From Allobosea sp. TND4EK4 (lineage in GTDB: Bacteria > Pseudomonadota > Alphaproteobacteria > Rhizobiales > Beijerinckiaceae): 34,080 bases of DNA. Positions within the stretch are counted from its first letter, which is position 1; each line of letters begins with the position of its first letter. A program made the translations under genes and the position numbers. Shown piece after piece: positions 1 to 8,887 of this stretch. A model generated the notes under the pieces. The model did no database searches. It was given only the letters and a program-made list of their open reading frames with translations, and was not told the origin of the DNA. The DNA lies in assembly GCF_900156025.1 (NCBI RefSeq), contig NZ_FTMO01000027.1, forward strand, positions 1 to 34,080. Direction: 5' to 3'.

Positions 1-126
1 CAGATCGGCTACAACCGCGCCGCATCCATCATGGAGCGCATGGAACACGAAGGCATCGTCGGACCCGCAAACCACGCCGGAAAAAGAGAGATCCTCGTGG
101 AGACCCCGGGGCAGGGTGAAGACTGA
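1..126 (+). CDS. ftsK: DNA translocase FtsK, C-terminal end (partial)
   Basis: Only the last 41 codons are in the window, starting in frame at base 1 and ending at a TGA at 124-126. The tail reads [20 protein letters not shown] followed by [11 protein letters not shown]. This is the winged-helix gamma domain of FtsK, the module that reads KOPS sequences and lets this septum-bound ATPase pump chromosome ends toward the dif site. The motor and membrane domains lie outside the window. The next gene on the same strand, lolA, begins 183 bases later, an arrangement seen in other alphaproteobacteria. Recognition rests on the highly conserved [21 protein letters not shown] pattern, so identity is secure even though it is a fragment. 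Confidence 0.93.
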   Translation, partial: QIGYNRAASIMERMEHEGIVGPANHAGKREILVETPGQGED

Positions 127-309
127 TTCCCGGCGATACGACATCTGGCGTCGCAGGGGCTTGTTTCCGGTAACCTTGGTCCTCAAATTGCCACCAGGGC
201 CTTGCAACCTGTGTGGACCGGCCGACGTTGGGCCTTCTGAACACGGTGAAGACCGGAGCGGACCAGGCCACCGCACGGATCGCGGCGCAACAATGGAGCA
301 GGTTCGCTG

Positions 310-1179
310 ATGACAAGGCTCCCGATCATTCGGGCATCGGTTCTGGCGATGGCGGTCGCGGGCTGCGCTGCGATGGCCGGCAGCGCACAGGCTCAGCCGC
401 TCCAGCTCCAGCCGCCTGCCTCGGCAAAACCGGCCGCCAAGCCGGCAGGCCCGAAGCGTATCCCACTTCCTCCGGTCAGGCCGGCCGATCTCGGCCAGGC
501 CCGCGCCGCCATCAACGACGTCCCGACAGCCGTGCCCGCGAGCGCCACCGCGGCGCAGGCGCCCCGTCCGGTGCCGGCGGTCGAGGCGGGCAAGCCGGAC
601 ATCAAGTCCGCGGCCAGTCCGGCCAAGCCAAAATTCGCCGCCCCGGCGACCCAGGAAGAGGCCATCGAGCGGCTGAACGCCTATCTCAACAGCTTCACGA
701 CGCTCCAGGGCAATTTCATCCAGTTCGCAGCGAACGGAAAGCGCCTCGAGGGCCGCATCTATATCCAGCGTCCGGGCAAGATGCGCTTCGAATACGATCC
801 GCCCTCGACGACCGAGATCATCGCCGACGGCACGTCGGTCGCGGTGCGCGACACGCGGCTGGCGACGCAGGACCTGTATTCGCTGGGCCAGACCCCGCTG
901 AAATTCCTCGTGCGCGAAAAAATGGATCTCAGCCGCGAAGGCACCATCACCGGCGCCAGCATCGATGCCGGCGTCCTGTCGGTCCGGCTGGAAGACCGCT
1001 CGACGCTCGGCGGAACCTCCAAGATCACACTGAAATTCGACCTCGCCAGCAACGAGCTGAAGCAATGGGTCGTGGTCGATCCACAGGGCTACCAGACCTC
1101 CGTCGCTCTCTACGATCTCGACACCCAGCGCCGGCCCGATCCGAAGAATTTCGTGATCGACTACCAGCGCAAGCTCTGA
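310..1179 (+). CDS. lolA: Outer-membrane lipoprotein carrier protein LolA-like
   Basis: Predicted periplasmic chaperone that takes lipoproteins released by the LolCDE transporter to the outer membrane. The 289-residue product has a signal peptide with a hydrophobic core and a likely cut after SAQA (about residue 28). An Ala/Pro-rich low-complexity stretch follows, to about residue 110. The LolA-type half-barrel then runs to the end and is recognisable from the FTTLQGNFIQ, GRIYIQRPGKMRFEYDPP and GGTSKITLKFD segments. The start is an ATG with the signal peptide immediately behind it. The globular part has the usual family length. The roughly 80-residue linker makes the whole longer than enterobacterial LolA (about 200 residues). 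It lies between ftsK and xth on the same strand. Confidence 0.88.
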   Translation: MTRLPIIRASVLAMAVAGCAAMAGSAQAQPLQLQPPASAKPAAKPAGPKRIPLPPVRPADLGQARAAINDVPTAVPASATAAQAPRPVPAVEAGKPDIKSAASPAKPKFAAPATQEEAIERLNAYLNSFTTLQGNFIQFAANGKRLEGRIYIQRPGKMRFEYDPPSTTEIIADGTSVAVRDTRLATQDLYSLGQTPLKFLVREKMDLSREGTITGASIDAGVLSVRLEDRSTLGGTSKITLKFDLASNELKQWVVVDPQGYQTSVALYDLDTQRRPDPKNFVIDYQRKL

Positions 1180-1190
1180 GCCGCGGCGCG

Positions 1191-1211
1191 GCGCCAAAGG
1201 CGCTTGCTTTT
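1191..1211 (+). terminator. Possible weak terminator after lolA
   Basis: GCGCC (1191-1195) can pair with GGCGC (1199-1203) across a three-base AAA loop, followed by the T-rich run TTGCTTTT. It lies 12 bases past the lolA stop. The stem is short, so termination is only a possibility. Confidence 0.4.
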
Positions 1212-1255
1212 CAGGCCCGTCCGACCCAGTTTCCGGCCGTCCTTACGCCGGAACC

Positions 1256-2077
1256 ATGCCTTTGCAACTCACCGTCACCAGCTGGAACATCAACTCCGTT
1301 CGCCTGCGCATCGGCATGGTCGGCGAGTTCCTGACGCGCTACGCCCCGGACATCCTCTGCCTGCAGGAGACCAAGACGCCGGACGAGCAGTTCCCGGCCA
1401 AGGCCTTCCATCAGCTCGGCTATGTCCACCAGGCCTTCATCGGCCAGAAGGGCTATAACGGCGTCGCCATCCTCTCCAGGCTTCCCTTCAGCGAGAAGGA
1501 GGCGATGTCGATGTGCGGCCGCAACGATGCCCGCCACATGACCGTGACGCTCGACGCGGCTGCGGGCCCTGCCGCCGGCATCGCGATCCATAATTTCTAT
1601 ATTCCGGCCGGCGGCGACATTCCCGATCCGGAGAAGAACGTAAAATTCGCCCACAAGCTCGCCTTTCTTGACGAGATCGGCGTCTGGGGCATGACGAAAA
1701 AGCCGACAGACCGGCCGGCGATCCTGCTCGGCGACCTCAACATCGCGCCCTATGAGCACGACGTCTGGAGCCACAAGCAGCTCCTCGACGTCGTCAGCCA
1801 TACGCCCATCGAAACCACCACCCTGGAAAAGTTGCGCTCCGAGCTGGGTTGGACGGACGCTGCCCGCACCCTGCGGCCCGAGCCGGAAAAGCTCTATTCT
1901 TGGTGGAGCTATCGCGCCCAGGACTGGGAAGCCTCCAATCGCGGCCGGCGCCTCGACCATATCTGGCTGTCGGATTCCCTGAAGCCGACGCTGCGCGACC
2001 TCACCTTCCTGCGCGAGGCCCGCGGCTGGGAGCGCCCCTCCGATCACGTCCCGGTCACGGTGACGCTGGAACTCTAG
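1256..2077 (+). CDS. xth: Exodeoxyribonuclease III
   Basis: Mg2+-dependent AP endonuclease and 3'-5' exonuclease of the endonuclease/exonuclease/phosphatase fold, acting in base-excision repair. The 273-residue product carries the family signatures in order: SWNINSVR (residues 9-16), LQETK with the metal-binding Glu38, NFYIPAGGD, GDLNIAP with the catalytic Asp and Asn, RRLDHIW, and the terminal SDHVPV with the active-site His. Length matches XthA (about 270). The ATG start places the first strand MPLQLTVTSWN immediately at the N-terminus, as expected. The gene converges with the small cNMP-binding gene, with 6 bases between the stops. Subtype (ExoA versus XthA) cannot be decided by eye. Confidence 0.93.
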   Translation: MPLQLTVTSWNINSVRLRIGMVGEFLTRYAPDILCLQETKTPDEQFPAKAFHQLGYVHQAFIGQKGYNGVAILSRLPFSEKEAMSMCGRNDARHMTVTLDAAAGPAAGIAIHNFYIPAGGDIPDPEKNVKFAHKLAFLDEIGVWGMTKKPTDRPAILLGDLNIAPYEHDVWSHKQLLDVVSHTPIETTTLEKLRSELGWTDAARTLRPEPEKLYSWWSYRAQDWEASNRGRRLDHIWLSDSLKPTLRDLTFLREARGWERPSDHVPVTVTLEL

Positions 2078-2083
2078 GCCGAA

Positions 2084-2548
2084 TCAGCCTTCATCGAGCG
2101 CGGACAGGGCCTTCTGCACGGTCGAAAGCTCGCCGACGAAGCCTCGCAGCCTGTCCCCGATCGCGGCGGCGATCGCCTCCGCCGAGGCCGGCGATTCGCC
2201 AAGGACACGCCGCATCACGCTGCGCGGCAGCCGCATCACCTGCGTCGGCTCGCGCGCGATCGCGGTCGCCTGCCGGGGAACGGAGGTGAAGAGCGCGAGC
2301 TCGCCGACGAGCGCGCCAGGGCCCACGATCTCGTTCGCCGGCCTTCCATCGTCCGCGGTGGCCAGCGCCAGCGCGCCCGACACCACCAGCACCGCGCCGT
2401 CCGAAGCCTCGCCGGCGCGGAACAGCACGTCGCCAGCCCGCAGCGTGCGGCTTTCGGCCGCGAAGGCGAGCAGCCGCAAGGCGTCGCGTTCCATGAGGCT
2501 CAGCAAGGGCTGCCGGGCCAGAAGCGCCATGTCGTCGTCGAGCGACAT
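2084..2548 (-). CDS. Cyclic nucleotide-binding (Crp-like sensor) domain protein
   Basis: A 154-residue protein that is essentially one cNMP-binding beta-roll followed by a short helical tail. The phosphate-binding cassette is visible as VGELALFTSVPRQATAIA, where the GE and the Arg before A-T match residues that hold the cyclic phosphate in CRP and PKA regulatory subunits. No DNA-binding helix-turn-helix follows: the C-terminal 40 residues look like amphipathic helices. It is therefore more likely a ligand-sensing partner than a CRP-type transcription factor. It is the second gene after the response regulator, with 3 bases between that stop and this ATG, which implies coupled translation and a joint role. 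The actual ligand is not evident, and some members of this fold bind none. Confidence 0.82.
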   Translation of the reverse strand: MSLDDDMALLARQPLLSLMERDALRLLAFAAESRTLRAGDVLFRAGEASDGAVLVVSGALALATADDGRPANEIVGPGALVGELALFTSVPRQATAIAREPTQVMRLPRSVMRRVLGESPASAEAIAAAIGDRLRGFVGELSTVQKALSALDEG

Positions 2549-2551
2549 TCG

Positions 2552-3238
2552 TCAGGGATTCAGCCGGTAGCCGCCGGCATCGGTCACCAGCAGCCGCGCA
2601 TGACCCGGATCGGGCTCGATCTTCTGGCGGAGCCGGTAGATATGGGTTTCGAGCGTATGGGTCGTCACCTGGCTGTTGTAACCCCAGACCTCCTGCAGCA
2701 GCACCTCCCGGGCGATCGGCTTGCGCCCCGCGCGGTAAAGGAAGCGCAGGATCGCCGTCTCCTTCTCGGTCAGCTTCGTCTTGGACCCCTTTTCGCTGAC
2801 CAGGAGCTTCGAGCCGGGATGGAAGGTGTAGGGGCCGACCTGGAAGATCGCGTCTTCGCTCGCCTCGTGCTGGCGCAGATGGGCCCGGATGCGCGCCAGC
2901 AGCACAGCGAACTTGAAGGGCTTCACCACGTAATCATTCGCGCCAGCCTCCAGCCCCAGAACGGTGTCGGCATCCGAGCCCTGGCCCGTCAGCATCACCA
3001 CCGGGCTCTTGAAGCCGCTCTTGCGCATCGCCTTCACGGCCTCGCGCCCGTCCATGTCGGGCAGGCCGACATCCATGATCACGAGGTCGATACGCTCTCC
3101 TTGCGCCGCCTTGATCGCGCCGGCGGCATCGCCCGCGGTGGAGAGGCGGAATTCCTCGTAGAGCGCAAGCTGCTCGGCCAGCGCGTCGCGCAGGGTCTGA
3201 TCGTCATCGACCAGAAGAAGATGATGGGCGACGGACAT
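2552..3238 (-). CDS. OmpR/PhoB-family response regulator
   Basis: Two-component transcription factor of 228 residues. The receiver domain (about 5-120) has the acidic pair at D11-D13, the phosphoacceptor Asp56 in MDVGLPDMDG, Thr84 in VMLTGQG and Lys106 in VVKPFKF, so all switch residues are intact. The winged-helix effector domain (about 130-228) contains LTEKETAILRFL and the recognition-helix region THTLETHIYRLRQKIE. No histidine kinase gene is adjacent, so its phosphodonor is elsewhere or it is an orphan. It heads a two-gene unit with the cyclic-nucleotide-binding protein and is divergent from the L,D-transpeptidase gene, with 33 bases between starts. Regulation of that neighbour is possible but unproven. 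Confidence 0.9.
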   Translation of the reverse strand: MSVAHHLLLVDDDQTLRDALAEQLALYEEFRLSTAGDAAGAIKAAQGERIDLVIMDVGLPDMDGREAVKAMRKSGFKSPVVMLTGQGSDADTVLGLEAGANDYVVKPFKFAVLLARIRAHLRQHEASEDAIFQVGPYTFHPGSKLLVSEKGSKTKLTEKETAILRFLYRAGRKPIAREVLLQEVWGYNSQVTTHTLETHIYRLRQKIEPDPGHARLLVTDAGGYRLNP

Positions 3239-3271
3239 CGGCTGTTCGCTCGGACGCTAGGATAGGGCAAC

Positions 3272-3877
3272 ATGAGGCCGCTGAGTCGTCATCGCAAGTC
3301 ACATAAGGCTGCAATCCCCTTGAGAAAGCAAAGGAACCACGCTGGAGCCGGCCCCGGCAGGCTCTCAACCCTGCGGGTTTTTGCCTCGGTGCGCGACCGC
3401 CGCCGGGGCTTTCTCATCGCGGGCGCGGCGGCCTTTCCCTGTGCGCTCGGCCGCACCGGCATCCGAACCGACAAGCGCGAGGGCGATGGCGGCACCCCCC
3501 GGACGGACCTGCCGCTGCGGCGCGTCTTCTATCGGGCCGACCGGCTCCAGCGTCCCCGCACCTTGCTGCCCCTCCGAAAGATCGGCCCGCGCGACGCCTG
3601 GTGCGACGATCAGCAGGACCGCCGCTACAACCGCCTGATCGACCGCCCGCCTGGCGAGGCCGAGGAGCGGCTGCAGCGCGCCGACCATCTCTACGACGTT
3701 ATCGTCGAGCTCGGCTGGAACGACCGGCCGGTGCGGCGCGGACGCGGCAGCGCCATCTTCTGGCATCTCGCCCGCCTGGGCTTCACGCCGACCGCAGGCT
3801 GCGTCGCGGTCAAGGGGCACGTCTTCGCCAAGGTCCTGCCGCGGCTGGCGCGGCATTGCGTCATCCGCGTGCGCTGA
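3272..3877 (+). CDS. L,D-transpeptidase family protein (YkuD-type)
   Basis: Probable peptidoglycan-modifying enzyme that forms 3-3 cross-links or attaches proteins via a catalytic cysteine. The conserved segments are CALGRTGIRTDKREGDGGTP, a PLRRVFYRADR stretch, AWCDDQQDRRYNRLI, HLYDVIVELGWND, and the catalytic region GSAIFWHLAR followed by FTPTAGCVAV, with His165 and Cys177 in the 201-residue reading. This short-format family has T-x-GCVA instead of the canonical SHGCVR. No clear signal peptide is seen, as in many members of this subfamily. The ATG at 3272 has AGGATAGGG upstream. The first 30 residues are basic and not conserved-looking, so a later start is possible. The 3' end overlaps the convergent yggS gene by 17 bases. 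Confidence 0.82.
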   Translation: MRPLSRHRKSHKAAIPLRKQRNHAGAGPGRLSTLRVFASVRDRRRGFLIAGAAAFPCALGRTGIRTDKREGDGGTPRTDLPLRRVFYRADRLQRPRTLLPLRKIGPRDAWCDDQQDRRYNRLIDRPPGEAEERLQRADHLYDVIVELGWNDRPVRRGRGSAIFWHLARLGFTPTAGCVAVKGHVFAKVLPRLARHCVIRVR

Positions 3878-4544
3878 AGGCTGATCGTTCCCCGAAGATC
3901 GCGCTGCCGACGCGAACATGAGTCGCGCCGAGCTGGATCGCCGCCTCGTAATCGGCGCTCATGCCCATCGACAGGCCCTTGAGCCCGTTCCGGGCAGCGA
4001 TCTTGGCGAGCAGGCCGAAATGGGGCGAGGGCGGCTCGTCTGCCGGCGGGATGCACATCAGCCCCTCGATCGCCAGGCCATGCACCTCGCGGCAGCGCGC
4101 AAGGAAGGCGTCGACCTCGCCCGGCACAACGCCGCCCTTCTGCGCCTCCTCGCCAGTGTTGACCTGCACGAACAGCCGAGGCGCCCTGCCGAAGCGGGCG
4201 ATCTCCCGCGCCAGTTCCTTGGCGAGGCTTTCCCGGTCCAGCGACTGGATGACGTCGAAGAGCTCCACCGCCTCGCGGGCCTTGTTCGACTGCAGCGGGC
4301 CGACCATGTGCAGCTCGGCGTCGGGAAAACGCTGCTTCAGCGCCGGCCATTTCGCCTTGGCTTCCTGGACATAGTTCTCGCCGAACACCCGCTGGCCGGC
4401 CTCCAGCACCTCGACGATCTGCTCGGCCGGCTTCGTCTTGGACACTGCGACCAGGGTGACGCTCCCGGGCTGGCGCCCGAAATCCCGCGCCGCCCGCGCG
4501 ACCGAGGCCCGCACGGCCTCCAGACGTGTCACCGTATCGCTCAT
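3861..4544 (-). CDS. yggS: YggS/PLPBP family pyridoxal-phosphate homeostasis protein
   Basis: Single-domain TIM-barrel PLP carrier with no established catalytic activity, involved in vitamin B6 and amino-acid homeostasis. The lysine that forms the Schiff base is K36 in LVAVSKTKP. Other signatures are [36 protein letters not shown] and the phosphate-gripping [24 protein letters not shown] chose the ATG at 4544 (227 residues) because it puts the lysine at the family position and has GGAAGGGG upstream. An open frame continues upstream but its sequence is not protein-like. Convergent with the L,D-transpeptidase gene (17-base overlap) and divergent from leuS. Confidence 0.92.
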   Translation of the reverse strand: MSDTVTRLEAVRASVARAARDFGRQPGSVTLVAVSKTKPAEQIVEVLEAGQRVFGENYVQEAKAKWPALKQRFPDAELHMVGPLQSNKAREAVELFDVIQSLDRESLAKELAREIARFGRAPRLFVQVNTGEEAQKGGVVPGEVDAFLARCREVHGLAIEGLMCIPPADEPPSPHFGLLAKIAARNGLKGLSMGMSADYEAAIQLGATHVRVGSAIFGERSAFSARG

Positions 4545-4695
4545 CGCAACCCCTTCCATGCCGCGCGCGCCGTTGACCGCGTGCGCGCAATGGTGTCCTA
4601 GAACAAGATGTGGAAAACCGGCATGCGGTTTCTCACATAGGACTCCTGCGCCGGCGCGTCCGAGGCCGGCAGACACCCGAGAATGCCTTAGACCA

Positions 4696-7320
4696 ATGGC
4701 CGCCGAACGCTATAATCCGAAAGAATCCGAGCCGAAATGGCGCGCCGTCTGGGATGAGCGGAAGCTCTTCGAGACAAGGAACGACGATCCGCGGCCGAGC
4801 TACTATGTCCTCGAGATGTTTCCCTATCCGTCGGGACGCATCCATATGGGTCATGTCCGCAACTACGCGATGGGCGACGTCGTGGCGCGCTACAAGCGGG
4901 CCAAGGGCTTTGCAGTGCTGCACCCCATGGGCTGGGACGCCTTCGGCCTGCCGGCCGAGAACGCGGCCAAGCAGAAGAAGGTCCATCCGCGCGAGTGGAC
5001 CTACGAGAACATTGCGACGATGCGCACCCAGCTCAAGTCCATGGGCCTGTCCCTGGACTGGAGCCGCGAGCTCGCAACCTGCGATCCGGGCTATTATCGC
5101 CATCAGCAGAAGATGTTCCTGGACTTCCTCAAGGCCGGGCTGGTCGACCGCAAGACCGCCAAGGTGAACTGGGATCCGGTGGACGAGACCGTGCTGGCCA
5201 ACGAGCAGGTGATCGACGGCCGCGGCTGGCGTTCCGGCGCCCCGGTCGAGATCCGCGAGCTGACGCAGTGGTTCTTCAAGATCACCGATTTCGGCCAGGA
5301 ACTGCACGATGCGCTCGATGGCCTGACCCGTTGGCCCGACAAGGTCCGCCTGATGCAGAAGAACTGGATCGGCCGCTCGGAAGGGCTGTTGGTTCGTTTC
5401 GCGCTCGAATCGAATCCCGCGAGGCAGGACGAGGTCGAGGTCTACACGACCCGGCCCGACACGTTGTTCGGCGCCAAATTCGTCGCCATCGCACCCGATC
5501 ATCCGATCGCCAAGGCGCTCGCCGTCGGCAATCCGGAGCTCCAGGCCTTCGTTGACGAATGCAAGCGCACCGGGACGGCCCAGGAAAACATCGACAAGGC
5601 CGAGAAGCTCGGCTTCGACACGGGATTGCGCGCCGTCCATCCGCTCGATCCGAACTGGACGCTGCCGGTCTATGTCGCCAACTTCGTCCTGATGGAATAC
5701 GGCACCGGCGCAATCTTCGGCTGCCCGGCGCATGACCAGCGCGACCTGGACTTCGTCAACAAATACGGGCTCGGCAACACTCCCGTCGTCGCACCCGAGG
5801 GCACAGATCCGGCCAGCTTCATCATCTCCGACACCGCCTATGACGGTGACGGCCGGATGATCAATTCCCGTTTCCTCGACGGTCTGACGATTGCGGAAGC
5901 GAAGGAAGAGGTGGCTCGCCGGCTGGAGAGCGAAACCCGTGGCAACCGCCCCATAGGCCAGCGCAAGGTCAATTTCCGCCTGCGCGACTGGGGCATCTCG
6001 CGCCAGCGCTACTGGGGCTGCCCGATCCCGGTCATCCATTGTTCCGCCTGCGGAACGGTTCCGGTCCCGGACGCCGACCTGCCGGTGAAGCTGCCGGACG
6101 ACGTCTCTTTCGACAAGCCGGGCAATCCACTCGACCATCATCCGAGCTGGAAGCATGTCGACTGTCCGCAATGCGGCAAGGCGGCGCGCCGCGAAACGGA
6201 CACGATGGACACATTCGTCGATTCGTCCTGGTATTTTGCCCGTTTCACCGACCCGTGGCGCACCGACAGCCCGACCGACCGCAAGGCGGTCGACCGCTTC
6301 CTGCCGGTCGACCAGTATATCGGCGGCGTCGAGCACGCGATCCTGCACCTGCTCTATTCCCGCTTCTTCACCCGCGCGATGAAGAAGACCGGCCATGCCG
6401 GCCTGGACGAGCCCTTCGCCGGCATGTTCACCCAGGGCATGGTCGTGCACGAGACCTACCGGGCCGCCAACGGCGAGTGGGTCGAGCCCGGCAATGTGCG
6501 GATCGAGGTATCGGGCGCCGACCGCAAGGGCTTCGATGTCGAGACCGGGGCTGTCATCGAGATCGGCCCGATCGAGAAGATGTCGAAATCGAAGAAGAAT
6601 GTCGTCGATCCCGATGACATCATCGCTTCCTACGGCGCCGACACCGCCCGCTGGTTCATGCTCTCCGACTCGCCGCCGGACCGCGACGTGATCTGGACCG
6701 ACGAGGGCGTGCAGGGCGCCGCCCGCTTCGTGCAGCGCCTCTGGCGTCTGGTCGGCGAGATCGCCGAGCGGACGGCCGGCGGCAGCACCATGCCTCAGCA
6801 CTTCGGAGACGTTGCGCTGACTCTGCGCAAGGCTGCCCATCGGGCTCTCGACGCGGTCGGCGCCGATATCGAGCGCCTGGCCTTCAACCGCTGCATCGCC
6901 CATGTTTATACGCTGACCAACGCCATCGGGAGGACGCTGGACGCCGCGGCCGAGACGGTGGACCTCGACGCCGATATCGCCTTTGCCTTGCGCGAGGCCG
7001 CCGCGATCGTCGTCCAGCTGGTCGCGCCGATGATGCCGCATCTGGCCGAGGAATGCTGGCAGGCGCTGGGCCAGCCGGGCCTGATCGGGGAAGCGAACTG
7101 GCCCGACGCCGAGGCCGCTTTGCTGAAGGACGACAGCATCACCCTCCCCGTGCAGATCAACGGCAAGAAGCGGGCGGAGGTGACTGTGCCTGCCGATGCC
7201 GATACGGTGGCGGTCGAGGCTGCGGTGCGCGGTCATGAAGCCGTGCTGAAGGCGCTCGAAAACCGCCCGATCCGCAAGATCATCGTGGTTCCCGGGAGAA
7301 TCGTGAATGTCGTCGTCTGA
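4696..7320 (+). CDS. leuS: Leucyl-tRNA synthetase
   Basis: Class I aminoacyl-tRNA synthetase that charges tRNA-Leu. The product is 874 residues, close to the usual bacterial length. The class I signature is HMGH (residues 50-53) in [14 protein letters not shown]. The KMSKS loop lies at 628-632. Between them sit the CP1 editing domain (with [13 protein letters not shown] and [13 protein letters not shown]) and the segment [13 protein letters not shown] that is diagnostic of LeuRS. The anticodon-binding and C-terminal tRNA-binding domains finish the protein, ending in [14 protein letters not shown]. The ATG at 4696 starts [16 protein letters not shown], the normal N-terminus. An 86-codon open extension upstream is rejected as non-coding. 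lptE overlaps the 3' end by 14 bases, so leuS-lptE-holA is probably one operon. Confidence 0.97.
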   Translation: MAAERYNPKESEPKWRAVWDERKLFETRNDDPRPSYYVLEMFPYPSGRIHMGHVRNYAMGDVVARYKRAKGFAVLHPMGWDAFGLPAENAAKQKKVHPREWTYENIATMRTQLKSMGLSLDWSRELATCDPGYYRHQQKMFLDFLKAGLVDRKTAKVNWDPVDETVLANEQVIDGRGWRSGAPVEIRELTQWFFKITDFGQELHDALDGLTRWPDKVRLMQKNWIGRSEGLLVRFALESNPARQDEVEVYTTRPDTLFGAKFVAIAPDHPIAKALAVGNPELQAFVDECKRTGTAQENIDKAEKLGFDTGLRAVHPLDPNWTLPVYVANFVLMEYGTGAIFGCPAHDQRDLDFVNKYGLGNTPVVAPEGTDPASFIISDTAYDGDGRMINSRFLDGLTIAEAKEEVARRLESETRGNRPIGQRKVNFRLRDWGISRQRYWGCPIPVIHCSACGTVPVPDADLPVKLPDDVSFDKPGNPLDHHPSWKHVDCPQCGKAARRETDTMDTFVDSSWYFARFTDPWRTDSPTDRKAVDRFLPVDQYIGGVEHAILHLLYSRFFTRAMKKTGHAGLDEPFAGMFTQGMVVHETYRAANGEWVEPGNVRIEVSGADRKGFDVETGAVIEIGPIEKMSKSKKNVVDPDDIIASYGADTARWFMLSDSPPDRDVIWTDEGVQGAARFVQRLWRLVGEIAERTAGGSTMPQHFGDVALTLRKAAHRALDAVGADIERLAFNRCIAHVYTLTNAIGRTLDAAAETVDLDADIAFALREAAAIVVQLVAPMMPHLAEECWQALGQPGLIGEANWPDAEAALLKDDSITLPVQINGKKRAEVTVPADADTVAVEAAVRGHEAVLKALENRPIRKIIVVPGRIVNVVV

Positions 7321-7852
7321 GATCCCGGCCTCGCGCCCGAACCGCCGCCGCGTCGCGCTTCTGGCCGCGCTCGGCATCGCCGCGCTCGCAGGGGGCTGCT
7401 TCCGCCCCCTCTATGCGGAGAATACCGCCAGTACCGTCGGCGGCAGCGTCCGCTCGGCCCTGCGGGCGATCGAATTCCCCGAGATCAAGGGCTTGATGGG
7501 CCACTACCTCCGCAACGAACTCGTTTTCGAGTTCGACGGCGGCAACGAGCCCGACGCAGCCAAGACGATGAAATTCGAGACGACGCTCGCCGATTCCGTC
7601 GAGGTCGTCTCGGTCGACTACGCGAATGGACGTGCCGACTCGGCCGTGCTGAACGTGACCGCGACCTGGAGAGTGACGAAGATCGCCGGCGGCGAAGTCG
7701 TCTCCTCCGGCACGAATTCGGTGCGTGAGCCCTATGAGCGCTCGTCGCAGCGCTTCGCCGTGGTCCGGGCCGCCCGCGATGCGCAGATCCGGGCCGCCAA
7801 GAATCTCGCCGGGCTGATCCGCGGCCAGATCTCCGCCGACCTCACCCGCTGA
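7307..7852 (+). CDS. lptE: LPS-assembly lipoprotein LptE
   Basis: Outer-membrane lipoprotein that plugs LptD and helps insert lipopolysaccharide. The 181-residue product has a basic N-terminus, a hydrophobic segment and a lipobox LAGG-C with the lipidated cysteine at residue 31. It is followed by CFRPLYAE, the alphaproteobacterial equivalent of the CGFxPLY start of mature LptE. The remainder alternates beta strands and a helix, with [22 protein letters not shown] and a C-terminal [22 protein letters not shown] helix. The gene starts inside leuS (14-base overlap) with GGGAGA upstream and is followed by holA after 6 bases. The leuS-lptE-holA order is the widely conserved one, which strengthens the call. 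Confidence 0.9.
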   Translation: MSSSEIPASRPNRRRVALLAALGIAALAGGCFRPLYAENTASTVGGSVRSALRAIEFPEIKGLMGHYLRNELVFEFDGGNEPDAAKTMKFETTLADSVEVVSVDYANGRADSAVLNVTATWRVTKIAGGEVVSSGTNSVREPYERSSQRFAVVRAARDAQIRAAKNLAGLIRGQISADLTR

Positions 7853-7858
7853 CGCCCG

Positions 7859-8887
7859 ATGGTCGCGATCAAGGCGCATGAAGCGGATCGAACGCTTGCG
7901 CGCCTCGATCCTGCCTGGCGCCTGATCCTGTTCTACGGCCCCGATGCCGGGCTCGTTTCAGAGCGGGCGGCCACGCTGGCGCGCAACAGCGTCGACGACC
8001 CGCAGGATGCCTTCCAGCTCATTCGCATGGATGGGGATAGTGTCGCCGCCGATCCGCTCAAGCTGGTCGATGAGGCCAACACGATCGGCCTGTTCGGCGG
8101 CCGACGCTCGATCCGCGTCTCACCGACGAGCAAGCCTTTGCTCGCTGCGGTCGAACCGCTGCTGACCGCGCCCTCTCAGGACGCCATCGTCGTCATCGAG
8201 GCGGGCGACCTGCAGCGGACCAATCCGCTGCGAACGGCCTGCGAGCGCGCCAAGACGGCCTTGGTGGTGCCGTGTTACGGCGATGCGGCGCGCGATCTCG
8301 GCTCGATCATCGACGAGATGGTCCGCGCTGCCGGCAAATCCATCGACCGCAACAGCCGAGACCATCTCGCAGGCCTCCTCGGCGGCGACCGGCAGACCTC
8401 CCGGCGCGAGCTCGAGAAGCTGCTGCTCTATGTCGGGAGCGACCCCGCGGTGACTGACGCCCATATCGAGGCGGTCGTCGGCGATACGGCCCAGCGCGAG
8501 CAGGCGATGCTGGTCGATGCGGTCTTCGCCGGCAGGCTTCCGGTGCTCGATCTCGCCCAGGCCAAGCTCAGCAGCGAAGGGCTGGACCCCGGCGTCATGC
8601 TCGGCGCCGTCTTGCGGCAGGCCTTGATCCTGCTGAAGGCGCGCCAGAGCGTCGAGGCCGGGCGCGGCATCAAGGAAGTGGTCGGCACGATGCGCCTGCC
8701 CTATCCGCGCATCGCCACCACAGAAGCGGCCCTGGCTGCCTGGAACAGCGCCAAGCTGACGGAGGCGGTCGACCTGCTCGGCACGGCGGTGCTGACCACG
8801 CGCCAGAACAGCGAAACGGGCCGCGCCAGCGCGACCCGTGCCCTGTGGACCTTGGCCCGGCTTGCCCGCAGCAACCGCAGCGATTGA
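7859..8887 (+). CDS. holA: DNA polymerase III subunit delta
   Basis: Clamp-loader subunit that opens the beta sliding clamp. The 342-residue protein shows the delta pattern: WRLILFYGPDAGLVSERA near the N-terminus (degenerate AAA+ fold without a functional Walker A), then FGGRRSIRVSP, DAIVVIEAGDLQ and the helical collar region ending in ATRALWTLARLARS. Length agrees with HolA (about 340). The ATG lies 6 bases after lptE with little Shine-Dalgarno sequence, suggesting translational coupling. Its stop codon directly abuts the stop of convergent parB: TGA at 8885-8887 and TCA at 8888-8890. Confidence 0.93.
   Translation: MVAIKAHEADRTLARLDPAWRLILFYGPDAGLVSERAATLARNSVDDPQDAFQLIRMDGDSVAADPLKLVDEANTIGLFGGRRSIRVSPTSKPLLAAVEPLLTAPSQDAIVVIEAGDLQRTNPLRTACERAKTALVVPCYGDAARDLGSIIDEMVRAAGKSIDRNSRDHLAGLLGGDRQTSRRELEKLLLYVGSDPAVTDAHIEAVVGDTAQREQAMLVDAVFAGRLPVLDLAQAKLSSEGLDPGVMLGAVLRQALILLKARQSVEAGRGIKEVVGTMRLPYPRIATTEAALAAWNSAKLTEAVDLLGTAVLTTRQNSETGRASATRALWTLARLARSNRSD

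Noticed and set aside
213..1334. 373-codon frame overlapping lolA
   Set aside because: Arg/Pro/Gly-rich and lacks any family pattern, whereas the overlapping lolA frame has a signal peptide and a LolA fold.
4438..4695. 86-codon N-terminal extension of leuS
   Set aside because: It overlaps yggS on the other strand and is not LeuRS-like; the ATG at 4696 gives the standard N-terminus.
4633..7377. Open reading frame of 914 codons antisense to leuS
   Set aside because: Its translation is rich in Arg, Gly, Asp and His with no family pattern; it exists only because high-GC codon use in leuS avoids stops on the other strand.
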